This document shows, one piece after another, positions 13,405-24,703 of a stretch of 64,000 nucleotides of DNA. The position numbers were made by a program, and so were the translations under genes. A model generated the notes under the pieces. That model did no database searches and was not told where the DNA came from. It saw only the letters and a program-made list of their open reading frames with translations. Each line of letters opens with the position of its first letter. Position 1 is the first letter of the stretch. The DNA is taken from NCBI GenBank assembly GCA_029379385.1, contig CM055607.1:33787235-33851234 (forward strand), read 5' to 3'. The stretch comes from Quillaja saponaria (lineage: Eukaryota; Streptophyta; Magnoliopsida; Fabales; Quillajaceae).

Positions 13405-14298
13405 TAACTTAATTATCTTTGACTGGGATTGATCACCAATCCAATATATAAATAGTTTTTATCTAGTATACTATTTGTAATGGGATATTTAATTGATGCC
13501 CCAACGGGACCCTATCGTACCCTCGTTCTTCAAGTCAATATTGTCATATTACAATTCACATTATAACAAATTTGCGATGGGGAAAGGATATTGGTACAAG
13601 TAAAATTGATTCAATAATCGACAAAGACTTGATAATTATACACCACCAATTTGTTAAGATCAAATTGAAAATATTCTTTAGACCAACTAAATTAAAAATA
13701 AAAAATACTTTTAAACAAGACAACTGCAGGACAAGTTAGAGTTTTAAGTATTTAACAGCAAGTTCAGTCCAAAAGATTTGGGTTAATTAATGTGTAATTT
13801 AACTAGCCTCCAGTGAATATTAAATTTTTTTAATTAGACCTTTTTATCTAGCTAGGGTAGAAGTGTTAAAGTATATATAAATAATCTTAAACTTTACTAA
13901 AAACCAATATTGAGCAAATAAGATTCAATTCAACTTATCTCGTATTGATATGATTCCATAAAATTCTGACAAATAATTCTCATACATTTAAAAAATGATT
14001 TCTTTTCAGATATGAATTTATTTAATTTTTTTTTTCTCAGTACTCGTATCTGTATTATCCTAATTGTATCTTTGTGGGTGACAGTTAAATTCAGAAACAT
14101 CACAATTATATCTCAAGTGTAACAATGTTTTAGAATCATTCAGAATTTAAATTATAAGAAAAGAGAAACTCTGTTTATTAAAATTACATCAGAATTTAAC
14201 CCAAAAAAGAAAAGAAATTAAAGAAGAATGCTCCTTTGCAATTATCCTCTTTAAATTTCAATCTAAGCAAACACAGAGTACCTACCGTACTATTTGCC

Positions 14299-14745
14299 TC
14301 ACCGGCGGCAAGAAATTTGTGAGGCAATTCTGGCTGCATCGCCGGGCACCAACTGTCCCTGCCCCATCACCAAAGACTTATAGATCTCAACGATCATCTT
14401 CTCATCGTATTCCTTCGCTGGGGCCCTCCCAAATCCACCAATCCCATCTCCTCCTCCTAGGGCCCCACTCATTCCATAACCAGAAGCCGAGCTCATAACC
14501 CGCGAGTTTGCTAATCCCATCATCATGTTCACATATGCATCTCTTAGCCACACCAAAAATTTCTTGGGCGAAACCAGTTTTGGAAATCGGATCTTTGGAG
14601 CGATCCTAATCTTCCAGAACCGTTTCCTTCGGGTAGAAGTAGAACCCAGCTCAACTCTGCTCCTCCTCCGCCTACCCGACCCGTTTAATCTCCGGTACCC
14701 TCTTCTCCCCCAGAATTGTCTCACCCTTGCTGAAACACCTTCCAT
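14299..14745 (-). CDS. Small basic plant protein of unknown function
   Basis: A 148-residue, intronless frame starting at the ATG at 14745. The N-terminal half is strongly basic (RRGYRRLNGSGRRRRSR, then KIRIAPKIRFPKLVSPKKF). A conserved-looking centre WLRDAYVNMMMGLANS follows, then a glycine-rich linker (GALGGGDGIGGFGRAPAKEY) and an acidic/helical tail DEKMIVEIYKSLVMGQGQL. I recognise this as a type of small conserved plant protein but cannot name a domain or function. Codon use is GC-richer than the surrounding AT-rich DNA, which supports real coding. A TATA-like sequence lies near 14865-14875 on the same strand. It stands alone, with no gene for 8 kb on one side and 5 kb on the other. Confidence 0.75.
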   Translation of the reverse strand: MEGVSARVRQFWGRRGYRRLNGSGRRRRSRVELGSTSTRRKRFWKIRIAPKIRFPKLVSPKKFLVWLRDAYVNMMMGLANSRVMSSASGYGMSGALGGGDGIGGFGRAPAKEYDEKMIVEIYKSLVMGQGQLVPGDAARIASQISCRR

Positions 14746-17700
14746 TGTTCGATCTTACTTTCTCTTTCTTCTTGTATCACTAAAAAAAAACATAAAAAAA
14801 CTTAGAGAGAGAAACAGATAGTTGAGTGGGTGAGAGATTGAATGGAAATTGAATTGGGGAGGTTGATATAAAATTGTAGTTTTTGTACATTTTAATTTTT
14901 AATAGTAATAATGAATTTTATGAAAATAATTAATGGGTAGGGCCGTAGGGGTGGTGTAATAAATGAGAAAGCTCTTAAGTAATATACCTGCATTCCACAC
15001 GGGTGTCACTATCCTTACTGAATTAGACTCGCATTTTGCTCTTGCCAGGGCATGGTATGGAAGATTATGGCCGTTGGATCATGGTGATCTTTAGAGATCA
15101 TAACTAATTCTAATTGTCTGTGATCTGGAATTAGCATTCATAAGTCAAAGCATATGACACATCCATATCATGATATATAATGAGATTACGAGATCCTATC
15201 CTCTACTGATTGATCTGATGGATATGTTTTTTTTTATTTTTTATGTTGTGTTCTTACTTTTGTGCAATTCTTTATAATTACTAAATTAGAAAATCTAGTA
15301 TAATATGATTAATGAATGTGTAAATATTATCTGTTAGAAAGAAAAAAAAAAAAAAAAAAAAGATAATTATTGTGATCTATAACATCATAATCTTTGATTT
15401 TTTTTTTTGCATTAATTTATCTATTTGAATGATCTCAATCTCATGTTATATAATAGCAAAAATAATTTTTCATTTTTATAGTTTACCATTAATATAAAGA
15501 ATACACAAATTCTTTATATAATTTTATACTAATTATAAAGGTATGTGTCAAGAAGTACTCCTAACTATTTTAATCATAAATAATTTCGATACCTTAGAAG
15601 AATTCATATTTGAGATTAAAAACTTTAAATATTAGAAATATAACATGTTTTTTGGGAACTAAATTAAGTTTACTGATGAGTGATTACTTGGCTAGCGGGC
15701 TAGGGTGTTGGGAAGGTAGAGCATCTAATAATCCTTGCTGTCCTTCTTGTTGACAAAACACCAAGTTTCATGCCCTTGGGATAAAAGAAAGAAAGGGTGT
15801 GAAATGGACCAACATTAGGTAGGGTCGTTTATTTTGACTTTTGAGCAAGCATAGCTAGTAATAGTGCTTCAAGTACAGACACCACTACCAGAATCCATAA
15901 TGAACCTTGCACTTTCTATCACTTCAGCTGGTTGGTGAGAGAATGAGATAAATGCAAAGACAGAAGAGTTTGGCAAAATAATCACTCTTAGTTCTAAACT
16001 TCAGAACATCAAAACACTAAAACGAAAGAACAAAAAAAAAAAAAAAAAGTTTGGGAATGATACGATGACGTTAAGTGCTGAAGGTGGACAAATTTTTAAC
16101 AATTAAATACTCTAATTAAGCTGTAAAGGTTAACAAGGACATCCTCATTTGAAAATTTTGAACTGAGATATTTTTTTATGGCCATGTAGAGGGATGGATT
16201 GGGTGAGCCAAAGATGGTTTTTAGTTTTTTTTTACTTTAAGGATGCCACAAGTGTTAAATTATGTCAAATTCTGATAAGGGAAAAGACTTTAAAACTTTT
16301 GATATTAAACTAAGTTTAATCGATAATGCAAATAAAATTTTGTCAAATGAAAAAATCAATTTGAGTTCTTTCTTTTGTTATTTTTCTTTTTTCTATATTC
16401 TTATTTTGACTTTGTTTAGGAAGAATTTTCAGAAAAATCCTCAAAATTTAAAATTTACATTCTTATCACATCTTGGACTACTTGTTTGTATTAAGTGAAG
16501 TGCGCAGAACATTTTTATTTTATGCATACAATCGAGTCCTAGCTAGACTATATTATACCCAAAAAAGAGGAAGAAGTAGATATATTTCCTTTTCTTGTCT
16601 AATATTACATTAATAACATCAACTTAGTTGTTTTATTAAGTAATATGAGAATATAGAGTCATAGTTTTAAAAAATAATAATAAATTAGATGAAATTTCAA
16701 AAATAATTTTTGACCTCTTATAGAGAAAATGACATAATTAATGGAATACACGTTCACCACTAAATTAAAACATTTTCTTATACTTGGAATGCACTCTTTG
16801 TCATTTTCTCTCTCTTTTAAATTACGTGATCATATGCACGACTTGCCTCAAATCTGTTGTTACTTGAAATTGAAGAGAACAAGTCAAAAGCATCTTAGAT
16901 AAATTAAATTAAATTACTTGTGCATTAGAACCTAGACTATTGATGACCATGACTGAATAACTTTTATTTCATAATATAAAATTATATTAAAACTCATAAT
17001 GCATGGTTTGAATCATAAAATATTTTGTGAATTTAGTGATTGATGAGTCTTTGTAATATTAAAGACTCAAGTTTATATAAACATACTTTGAAAGAGAGGA
17101 CAGTCACAAACTCAAAATGATATTAAATTTAAAATACGTAAGACTATATATATATTAAAGTTTAAATATCATGAAAAATTAGTTTAACTTCATAATTGTG
17201 ACAGAAAGTGATCGTCTTTAAACTTTTGGTCCTAATTATATTAAAATATACAAATGATATTTTAGCATATTATATCAGTTACGTATTTCATTCCCCGTTC
17301 TCTTGTAGGCTTTCTAGATGCCCTCACGATCTTTAATTTAAATAAAAATATTAATTGGTTGTAGGCCAATCAAATTAATTACTTACTTCTTTTTAGCGGT
17401 TTTTGTGGGCCTGAAAGAGTTCAGCTTCCATCCATCTTAGGCCAATATGTTAGGACGACTGAGGATCCATTTAGTTTCACGGCGAGACTGTCTAGAAACT
17501 ATGGTTTTTGTTCTATCTGTATATATTTGGGCTGTTAAAAAACAGATTTGTGTGTAAATTATTTAAAATGTATTTTTTTTATTATGTTATAAAATAAAAT
17601 TATTTTTATTTAGTTTTAAAGTTTAATTAAAATTATATTTTTAATCAAATTTAATTATTTTTATTCACTTTTTAATTTTAATTTTTGTAATCAGTTTGAT

Positions 17701-19938
17701 TTTGATTAAAATTAAATTATTTGTTATTATAATTAAGTATTCATTTATTCAGTTTTAGTTCTAATAAATAATATACTCTAAGAATTATAATTTGAAATAA
17801 TTTAGCAAAAAAAACAAATTCAATTACAGAAAATAGAATTCAATTACAAAATTGAAGGCATCAAAAACAAAAAAAAAAAAAACCTAAAAATGAAAATACA
17901 AAAACAAATAATAGCATAAAAAAAAACTCATTTTTCAACAATCACTGTGCAGTTGACTTGAGTAATTGAATCATTTATTGCAATAAATTTTTTTTTGTTT
18001 ACTGGCACTTATATTATCTCTGCATTTTTAGCATATCTCCGGCCATGCATATTAAAACCAAGCAACGATGATAGCTTGCCCAACACATCTTATACGGTCG
18101 GAATTTTGTCTTCAATAGAATTAACGCTTGAGGAGGATGATGAGAGGCAAGATCATATTATTCTCAGCTGAGTCAAATACAATAGCCTAGTTATATTGTC
18201 ATTAATGGTTAAGCCACCCTTTATGGGTTTCCTCTTCCTCCTTTTTGAAATAAAAACACCAACTACAGACAGAATAGGTGATGAAGACTGTGTCCGGTGT
18301 TGGAAACTGTTCAGTGGCAAAATATATCGTGCATACATATTGTACTCAAATAAATCAAATGCTTGTGAACCTTCAGGTAGAGCGAAGTAGGCGTGTAGCC
18401 AATTTCAAAATCATACATATTGTACATGCATATTGTACTCGAATAAATCAAATACTTGTATAGCCATACTTAGTTAAAGTATTTGCGAAATAGTTAGTCA
18501 AATCTTCCATTATATGGATATGTATGGTTGGATCAATGTTATAATTAATTAATTATAATATCAATTTGTGTGAATGATTTGTAATTGATCATATATTCTG
18601 ATCACTAAATCAATAAAAAATATATATTATATGATCATGACATAATCTCAATCTCTAAATTTTGTATGTGGGGAGATTTAGTTTGCAAGAGGCAACACAA
18701 GCCCATATTCTCCAATCTCTTTCGTCTTCTAAACTTAATACTTTTATCCCTGCAGCCTTAGTTTCATGAAAAGATTAATAACAACCTTGACAAGAGTTAT
18801 GTACGCATGTGCACCACAAAAGAAAGCATTTCTTTATTACTTCTTTTTTTTTTTTGGTAGAAAATTTCTTTATTACTTTGAATTCATTGGAAATAACCAA
18901 AGCCCTTAAATTGGCATAAATAGTTGTCATCGGTTTGACATGCGTTAACTAAAAGCACTTCACACATGGACTTACGTGATCCCTTCATTCCGGGCGTGGA
19001 GTCCGCCTATTTATGTTCTACTACCACCTCACACTTCCACCACTTAATCAACCTTCCTCTTCACGGAAACATATATAAATCTGCACCGTGGGGTTGGCTT
19101 GGTAATAATAAAAATGTTTCTTTTAATAATTTTTTGCATTCGAATCTCATTCAATAAGATTTTACAGAATCAAAATTTTAATAAATTTTTTAATTCTTGC
19201 GTGAATGACATATCTTTAATGAAACTAAAAAAATAATTAAGGTTCACATATCTTATCAGACATATTTTATCGTTAAATATAAAAAAAAAAAATCTAAATT
19301 TGTGCCTACAAAGTGTCAAGATTCGATTACTTCTATTTAAGCATAATTAATTTGCACAATTAACTCACAAGCACTAGGATCACAATTTGATTCATTTTAT
19401 TGGATGGGTTGAATATTCAGCTCAATTAAATTGAAACTCTATATGTCTAAACGGTTCATAAATTGAATCTTGATTAGTTGGGCCAAGTCGGATTAGAACG
19501 GATTAACAGTTAAAAACAAAAGTATATACAATAAACTTATTTGAAAATATATTTTGTGTAATTTGAATCAAAATAATTTCGGATCAAGTTGAATCTTGAC
19601 ACAATTCTTTCCATTGCCATACAGAACAATCACTATTGGAAACTGCATGTAAGTAATATCAATGGACTCCAAGTGAATATGAGTAAAACGTAATGCCAAT
19701 ATGGCCATTTAGTTATAGTTATATACTCCTTAAACCCATACACACTCTCACAAATATAAACAATCAAAAGTATAACATACGTCGTTGTTTTATTCCAATA
19801 TAAGTAATTAGTAATACAATGGTGAAGTACATGATCAAGAAGTATATTATATGTAGTATTGCCAATTCAAATTAAGAATGTGACAAAGAGTAAGGGAGAT
19901 CTAGAATACATTAATTAGTTGAAAACAGTTATTGAATT
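14746..19938. other. AT-rich intergenic region, no gene seen
   Basis: Promoter sequence of the small basic gene is expected just right of 14746. Otherwise this stretch holds poly-A runs (about 15343-15361 and 16029-16047), a short imperfect repeat at 18328-18465 and no supported gene. The last few hundred bases before 19939 should be the 3' UTR of the proline-rich protein gene. Confidence 0.55.
18325..18465. repeat. Imperfect short repeat around ATTGTACTCAAATAAATCAA
   Basis: CATATTGTACTCAAATAAAT followed by CAAATGCTTGT at about 18336 recurs as CATATTGTACTCGAATAAAT followed by CAAATACTTGT at about 18428, with a third partial CATACATATTGTA between. It is about 90 bp apart, diverged and non-coding. 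Confidence 0.7.
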
Positions 19939-20541
19939 TCATGTTGTAATTAGTTCCCAAATGAGCAAGAAAAGTGGAAGGAGAAGAGAAATGGTGGAAA
20001 CTAATAGCTTCATTGTGATCACACAGGCGGAGTTGGAGTGCGCAGAAGGTGGTGGAGGAGTGTAATAATAGAATGGGTAATATGGGAGAATAGGATTTGG
20101 CGGTGGCGAATTTCCACTTCCACCACCATTTGGCGGATACGGCTGTACCATCTTTGGTGGTGGAGGAGCATATATGTATTGACCGCCCTGGCCCTGATTT
20201 GGTGGTGGCAGAGACGGTTGGTAACAAGAATCTGTACATGTTGACACAGGTGGCGGTGGGCATTCTGGAATTATCTCTACTGGTGGTGGTGGTGGAGAAG
20301 GTACTGGAGGCGGTGGAGGTGATGGAGGTGGTGGACATTCTTCCACAGCAGGTGGAGGCGGTGGTGGTAGAGGCAAGGGTTGGCATGGATTCTCACACTC
20401 AGTGCACATTGTGCATTGTACTTGGTCCTTGGCTACTGCAACGGCTGGTGGTCTATTTGCTCTGGTACTCAGTGAAACATTGAATTGCAACATGAAAAAG
20501 AGGGTAGAAAGTGTGAGTAGCAATGGTGTAGATGTGGCCAT
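19939..20541 (-). CDS. Proline-rich, putative GPI-anchored cell-wall protein
   Basis: 200 residues. An N-terminal signal peptide covers about residues 1-26 (hydrophobic LLLTLSTLFFMLQF). A cysteine-containing segment (CTMCTECENPC, 43-53) follows, then repeated proline blocks (PPPPPP at 59-64, SPPPPPVPSPPPPP at 74-87) with Cys-Pro motifs, and a Tyr/Pro segment ending YYYTPPPP. The C-terminus is a hydrophobic tail (about 178-197) after a small-residue stretch SAHSNSA, which is the pattern of a GPI-anchor signal. This points to a secreted hydroxyproline-rich wall or surface protein, extensin-like but without classical SPPPP-YVY repeats. Exact family and role are unknown. The proline and serine codons also keep opposite-strand and shifted frames open, and those are shadows. 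A TATA-like sequence lies about 90 bp upstream of the ATG. Confidence 0.85.
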   Translation of the reverse strand: MATSTPLLLTLSTLFFMLQFNVSLSTRANRPPAVAVAKDQVQCTMCTECENPCQPLPLPPPPPPAVEECPPPPSPPPPPVPSPPPPPVEIIPECPPPPVSTCTDSCYQPSLPPPNQGQGGQYIYAPPPPKMVQPYPPNGGGSGNSPPPNPILPYYPFYYYTPPPPSAHSNSACVITMKLLVSTISLLLPLFLLIWELITT

Positions 20542-22004
20542 AATTTTTCAGTAGGCAAGGGAAACTGTTTGATCAAAAGTGAGTTTATTGAAAAATGGAG
20601 GAGTTGATGAAAGAAAGGGACTAATAGTAGTATAAAAACTGATCAGAGGGAGAGGAAATGCATGTATATTGGTGCTCGCACCATTTGTCGGTGGTTTTTG
20701 TGCATAATATCATTAAAAAATAAAAATAAATTAATTAAGTTTTAGAGAATAGAGCTGAAACTTTGCAACTAATTGGATTGGTTCATTAGCTGAAGCACAT
20801 CTAGACTGTCAATAAATAAACCCAAGAAGCTTGTTGCTTTTAAGGGGTCGCATGGCTATTTGCATCCACAAGGATGTTTTCCTTTGTAGACAAGTCCAAG
20901 CCCAAGCCCAATAGGAAATGAAATCTGTGAGAATTTATGCTATTTAGGACCAGGTTGGTTGAGTTTGGAAAATGTCTTTCTCCAAGCTAAAAGCACTTTC
21001 AACTAATATAATAACATGTTTGGTTAAAATTAAAAATAATTTTTGATCAAACACCTAACACAATTTTAACCCATTTTTCAAAAATTACTCATGTGTATCT
21101 TTTCCAAAACACACTTTTGATAAAATATAAGATACAGTTTGTATATTATTTTTTGACAAAAACACCTTAAATCAATTTTTATGGATATTTTTATGATTCA
21201 AAAACACTTTTTTTGATAACTAAGCAAACACAAAATAGATTATGCTGAAATCAATTCTTTCATAATCTCTACTTGTAAAATCAATTATTTAAAACATTGT
21301 TTTTCAAACTTAAATCTATTTTTTATAGATATTTTTATGATTCAAAAACATTTTTTTTGATAACTAAGCAAACACAAAATAGATAATGCTGAAATCAATT
21401 CCATTAGAATCTTTACTAGTAAAATCAATTATTTAAAACACTGTTTTTCAAACTTATATCTATTTTTTATAGATATTTTTATGGTTCAAAAATACTTTTC
21501 TTTTGATAGCTAAGTAAACACAAAACAGATTATGCTAAAATCAATTCTTTCATATTCTCTACTAGTAAAATCAATTATTTAAAACACTGTTTTTAAGACT
21601 TAAATCTATTTTTTTATAGATATTTTTATGATTCAAAAACACTTTTTTTGGTTATACTGAAATCAATTCTTTCATAATCTCCACTAATAAAATTAATTAT
21701 TTAAAATAATGTTTTAAACGCCAAACCGAATTGGCCCTTACTCTAAAATCCAAAGTTAGTCCTTCAATTAATGGAGATAAAAAATGCAAATCCCTTTTGT
21801 TCTTAATGCTAGAAACTGAATATTTATGATGTACTACTCTATCGTGCAGGTGCTCTTATCGATGAGAGGGATGGCAATAGATTGGATCGGGTATAGACTT
21901 AATTTGAATTAATGTATAGTGAGGCCTGAAAGTCTGATAAAATAAAAACTAAGCCAGCCAAAATGTTAATACAGAGAAGAGTATCAAAGGTTATCTTTTC
22001 AATC
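20542..22004. other. Intergenic with repeat element
   Basis: The promoter of the proline-rich gene is at the left. A repeat-rich segment at 20946-21740 fills much of the rest. From 21741 to 22004 is the likely 3' UTR of the minus-strand endoglucanase gene. Confidence 0.6.
20946..21740. mobile_element. Putative non-autonomous DNA element with internal ~145-bp tandem repeats
   Basis: Between about 21165 and 21715 a unit of about 145 bp is repeated roughly 3.5 times. Marker GATAACTAAGCAAACACAAA lies at 21215 and 21359, and a variant GATAGCTAAGTAAACACAAA at 21505. The outer ends look like degenerate inverted termini: AGGACCAGGTTGGTTGAGTT on the left, and on the right the complement AAGGGCCAATTCGGTTTGGC. 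I could not find a clean target-site duplication, so element status is inferred. No coding frame is present. Confidence 0.5.
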
Positions 22005-24703
22005 TCAAGGTACCCAAGGTGATGGCGGAGGTGGTGAATATGAAGAGACTGCAGGTGGAACTGCAAAAAACATGGTGTTCTTGTCAATCCCAGTTGTTGT
22101 TATCTCTGACAAAGCCACAAGTGCTGCAACTAGTCCTGCATTTCCAGCTAGAGTTGCCTCTGTATAATTATAGTTAAAACGAGCATCCTTGAAACCATCA
22201 TACCTGTCAGGTCCAGCAACCATGGCTCCATGAATTATATTTGGATTTGGCTCTTTACTATCCCTCCATTTCCATCCTCTACACCCATACTTTCTCTTAT
22301 CATTAGGAATTGATGCCCCTCTATGATGCACATGTTTCGGATAACGATCACCAAAACCAACAACATAGCTCATACTATGAGGATTTTCACCAAGAATGTA
22401 ATTCATTTGGGTCTCGGCAAATTCCCTTAGCTCTTGTTTCTTGTAGAATTTAGTTCCACAATCTAATCCTTCTATCAACAAGATGTCCATGTAATCACTG
22501 TATAGCTTAGTCAAGAAAGCAGCATTGACAACGTACTGAAGAGGCCGAGGACGACCATGGTTTAACTGAATCAACCCTGCTTTTGTTCTGTTGAACCTCG
22601 AGGAATCCGGTAAGTATGAGCATATGATACCATTGATTTGATCATGAAATTTTCTCAAAATTTCTTCGTAAGGATACCCAAAATCCATGAACATTCTCAA
22701 TCGGCCAAGAAGCAACATAGCACCTGGAAGCTTGTTGTCCCAACTAAGCACCCCGCGGTCTAACTTCTTTCCGAAAGAACCAGTCTTTTCAGCTAAACCA
22801 GGACTAGTAACAAGATCAAGATAAGTAGAATTCCCAGTTGCAAAATATAACCAAACTCCACCCCATAAGAACTCATCCCAGTAATTAGTTGAATTGTAAA
22901 TATTCGAAAAAGGGTCTGTGCCACTTGAATATTTTTCACCTTGTCCTTTGGTAGCAAATTTGAAGACAATGTCAGCCCCGTGGATTAATTTCTTTGAATA
23001 CACCTTGTTGTCTTTGAATACAATTGATGCAGCAGCTAAAGCAGCAGCAGTTTCAGCAGCAAGAGCAGGGCAAGTACCACAATCTGATGCAAATCGTTTG
23101 TATTCAATTTCTTCAGGACGCATCCAGCAGTGTTTATTGGTAACAATTTGTGAGGCAATCTTGTCTGTGGAGTTGGCTGAGGAATCAAAAGTATTTAGAA
23201 GGTAATCTGTGCCCCACTTTATAATGTCTTTGATATGGTTGAGTTTATGAGCAGCTTCATATTTTTCTTTGTATTCTAGTACACTCCAACTTAGCATTGT
23301 CATGGAAAATGCTGCAGGGAAATTGTACTTACTAGCATCTCCACCATCATAGTATCCACCTAATAGCTGACTGTCTTGCAAACAAGAGTAGTCCCTCCAT
23401 GAAACATTGTTGTTCTTTGGTAGTCTCCCAGCTACATGTATATCAAGCAAAGAAAGAACACACAAATTGATATCTCAACAAATTTCAATAACTAATTATT
23501 TTTTTATAAAAATCCTAGTTTTTACAAAATAATAAAACATATAAGCAGTATTATTTCGATTTTCCTGTCCGAAATTGAAAGGGTACCAAAAAAGAGTCAG
23601 TTTCACTGCTAATTGGCCTCTTTAAAATGGAAAAGGCAAAATGGGATGATTTTCTAGCTAAATTTGATTAATCTAAGTTAGGGGCTTGGTGATCCATACA
23701 GATAATTTTATAAAATATTTTTGTGTACGAAATAATATAAGAGTACATGCGCACTCTTGACCTACTAATATTATATTATTATTTAAAATAAGTTTATCAC
23801 TCGCTATAATTACTTTTTTTTTATACATCCCTAATTAGTAATACATTGAATTGAAACTAAACTAATATATAATTACACATAATTGAGACTCACCCTCCAA
23901 TTGTATTGCAAGTAATTATGGTAAAAAGATGATGAAATAACTTTTCTATTCATTAAAAAAAAAAAAAAAGAACAATGCAGATACATACCAATTTTTCCTG
24001 CACATAATAATATGTTACCAATTCATTAAAGCCAAAGAAAATAGTAAAAAGAATCCCGTGAATGTGAGTGCCAAAATTAAGTGCATATTGGATTAATTTC
24101 TGGTTCATCCTCCGGATTCATCTGTATCTTTATTGTCACGGAAAACTAAAAATGGAAAATGTATCTAAAACAGAATTAAGAATCCGATATGTTTATAATG
24201 ATGCCAGTAGTAAAACGAAAAATGGAAAAAATTAAACATAATTTTTTATTTTCTGATTCCTCAAATCTTGTGAAATTAACACAAATATACCAAAAAAAAA
24301 ACATAAAATCTGAAAGAGAGAGAAAGAGAGAATTACATCGTTGGGCGTTGAAGAACATGAGTGCCTGGGGGAGGGCGACGGTGTAGTTGTCAGAGGGGGA
24401 GACACGGCGGTGGCGGTGGTTATGGGGGACAAACTTGGCGATGAGGACAATAAAAACAACAATAATAGTAACCAAAATAAAAGACTTGAAAGTCACAGTG
24501 TTAAAATACTTGTTCCCCCACTTGTTCTTCTTCTCCTTCCTATTATCTGGTTTCAGTAGCCAGCTTTGTTTAACCTCCTCCTCTGATTGCGATCCCTGAT
24601 ACGCCGCCCTATCGATATTCCTGTCCTCCTCCTCGTCTTCCTCTGTATCCTTTGTATGTATCTCCAATGGACCACCCCACATATTATGTTTACCCAACGA
24701 CAT
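22005..24703 (-). CDS. KOR: Membrane-anchored endo-1,4-beta-glucanase, GH9 class A (KORRIGAN type)
   Basis: Two exons on the minus strand: 24703-24337 and 23431-22005, joined by a GT-AG intron (donor CGAT|GTAATT, acceptor TGTAG|CTGGGA), giving 597 residues. The acidic cytosolic N-terminus ([15 protein letters not shown]) carries the KOR-type GGPLEI motif. One transmembrane helix follows (about 73-92), then the GH9 domain. Catalytic features are visible: GGYYDGGD with D151 and D154, HHRG at about 491-494, KDAR with D538 and TEATL with E547. The C-terminus is proline-rich ([12 protein letters not shown]), as in KORs. These enzymes act at the plasma membrane or Golgi in cellulose synthesis. It resembles KOR2/KOR3 rather than KOR1: one intron only, and a short spacer between WRDYSCLQD and LLGGYYD. 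An alternative start is Met8. Confidence 0.93.

Larger units (their letters stand above)
5649..14298. other. Long AT-rich intergenic region, repeats only
   Basis: No convincing gene is present in 8.6 kb. From 5649 to about 6200 is the likely leader and promoter of GATL, with GA-rich microsatellites that keep several frames open by chance. From 6500 to 8050 is extremely AT-rich with a diverged duplication and a hairpin. A poly-T run lies at about 8094-8117. From 9390 to 11790 there is a duplicated repeat family, one copy split by about 1 kb. An (AT)n run lies at about 13380-13404. None of the short open frames shows a recognisable motif. Confidence 0.6.

Noticed and set aside
19901..20483. Three further long frames overlapping the proline-rich gene
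   Set aside because: Shadows of the proline and serine codon repeats; only the minus frame at 19939-20541 has signal peptide, Pro motifs and GPI-like tail.
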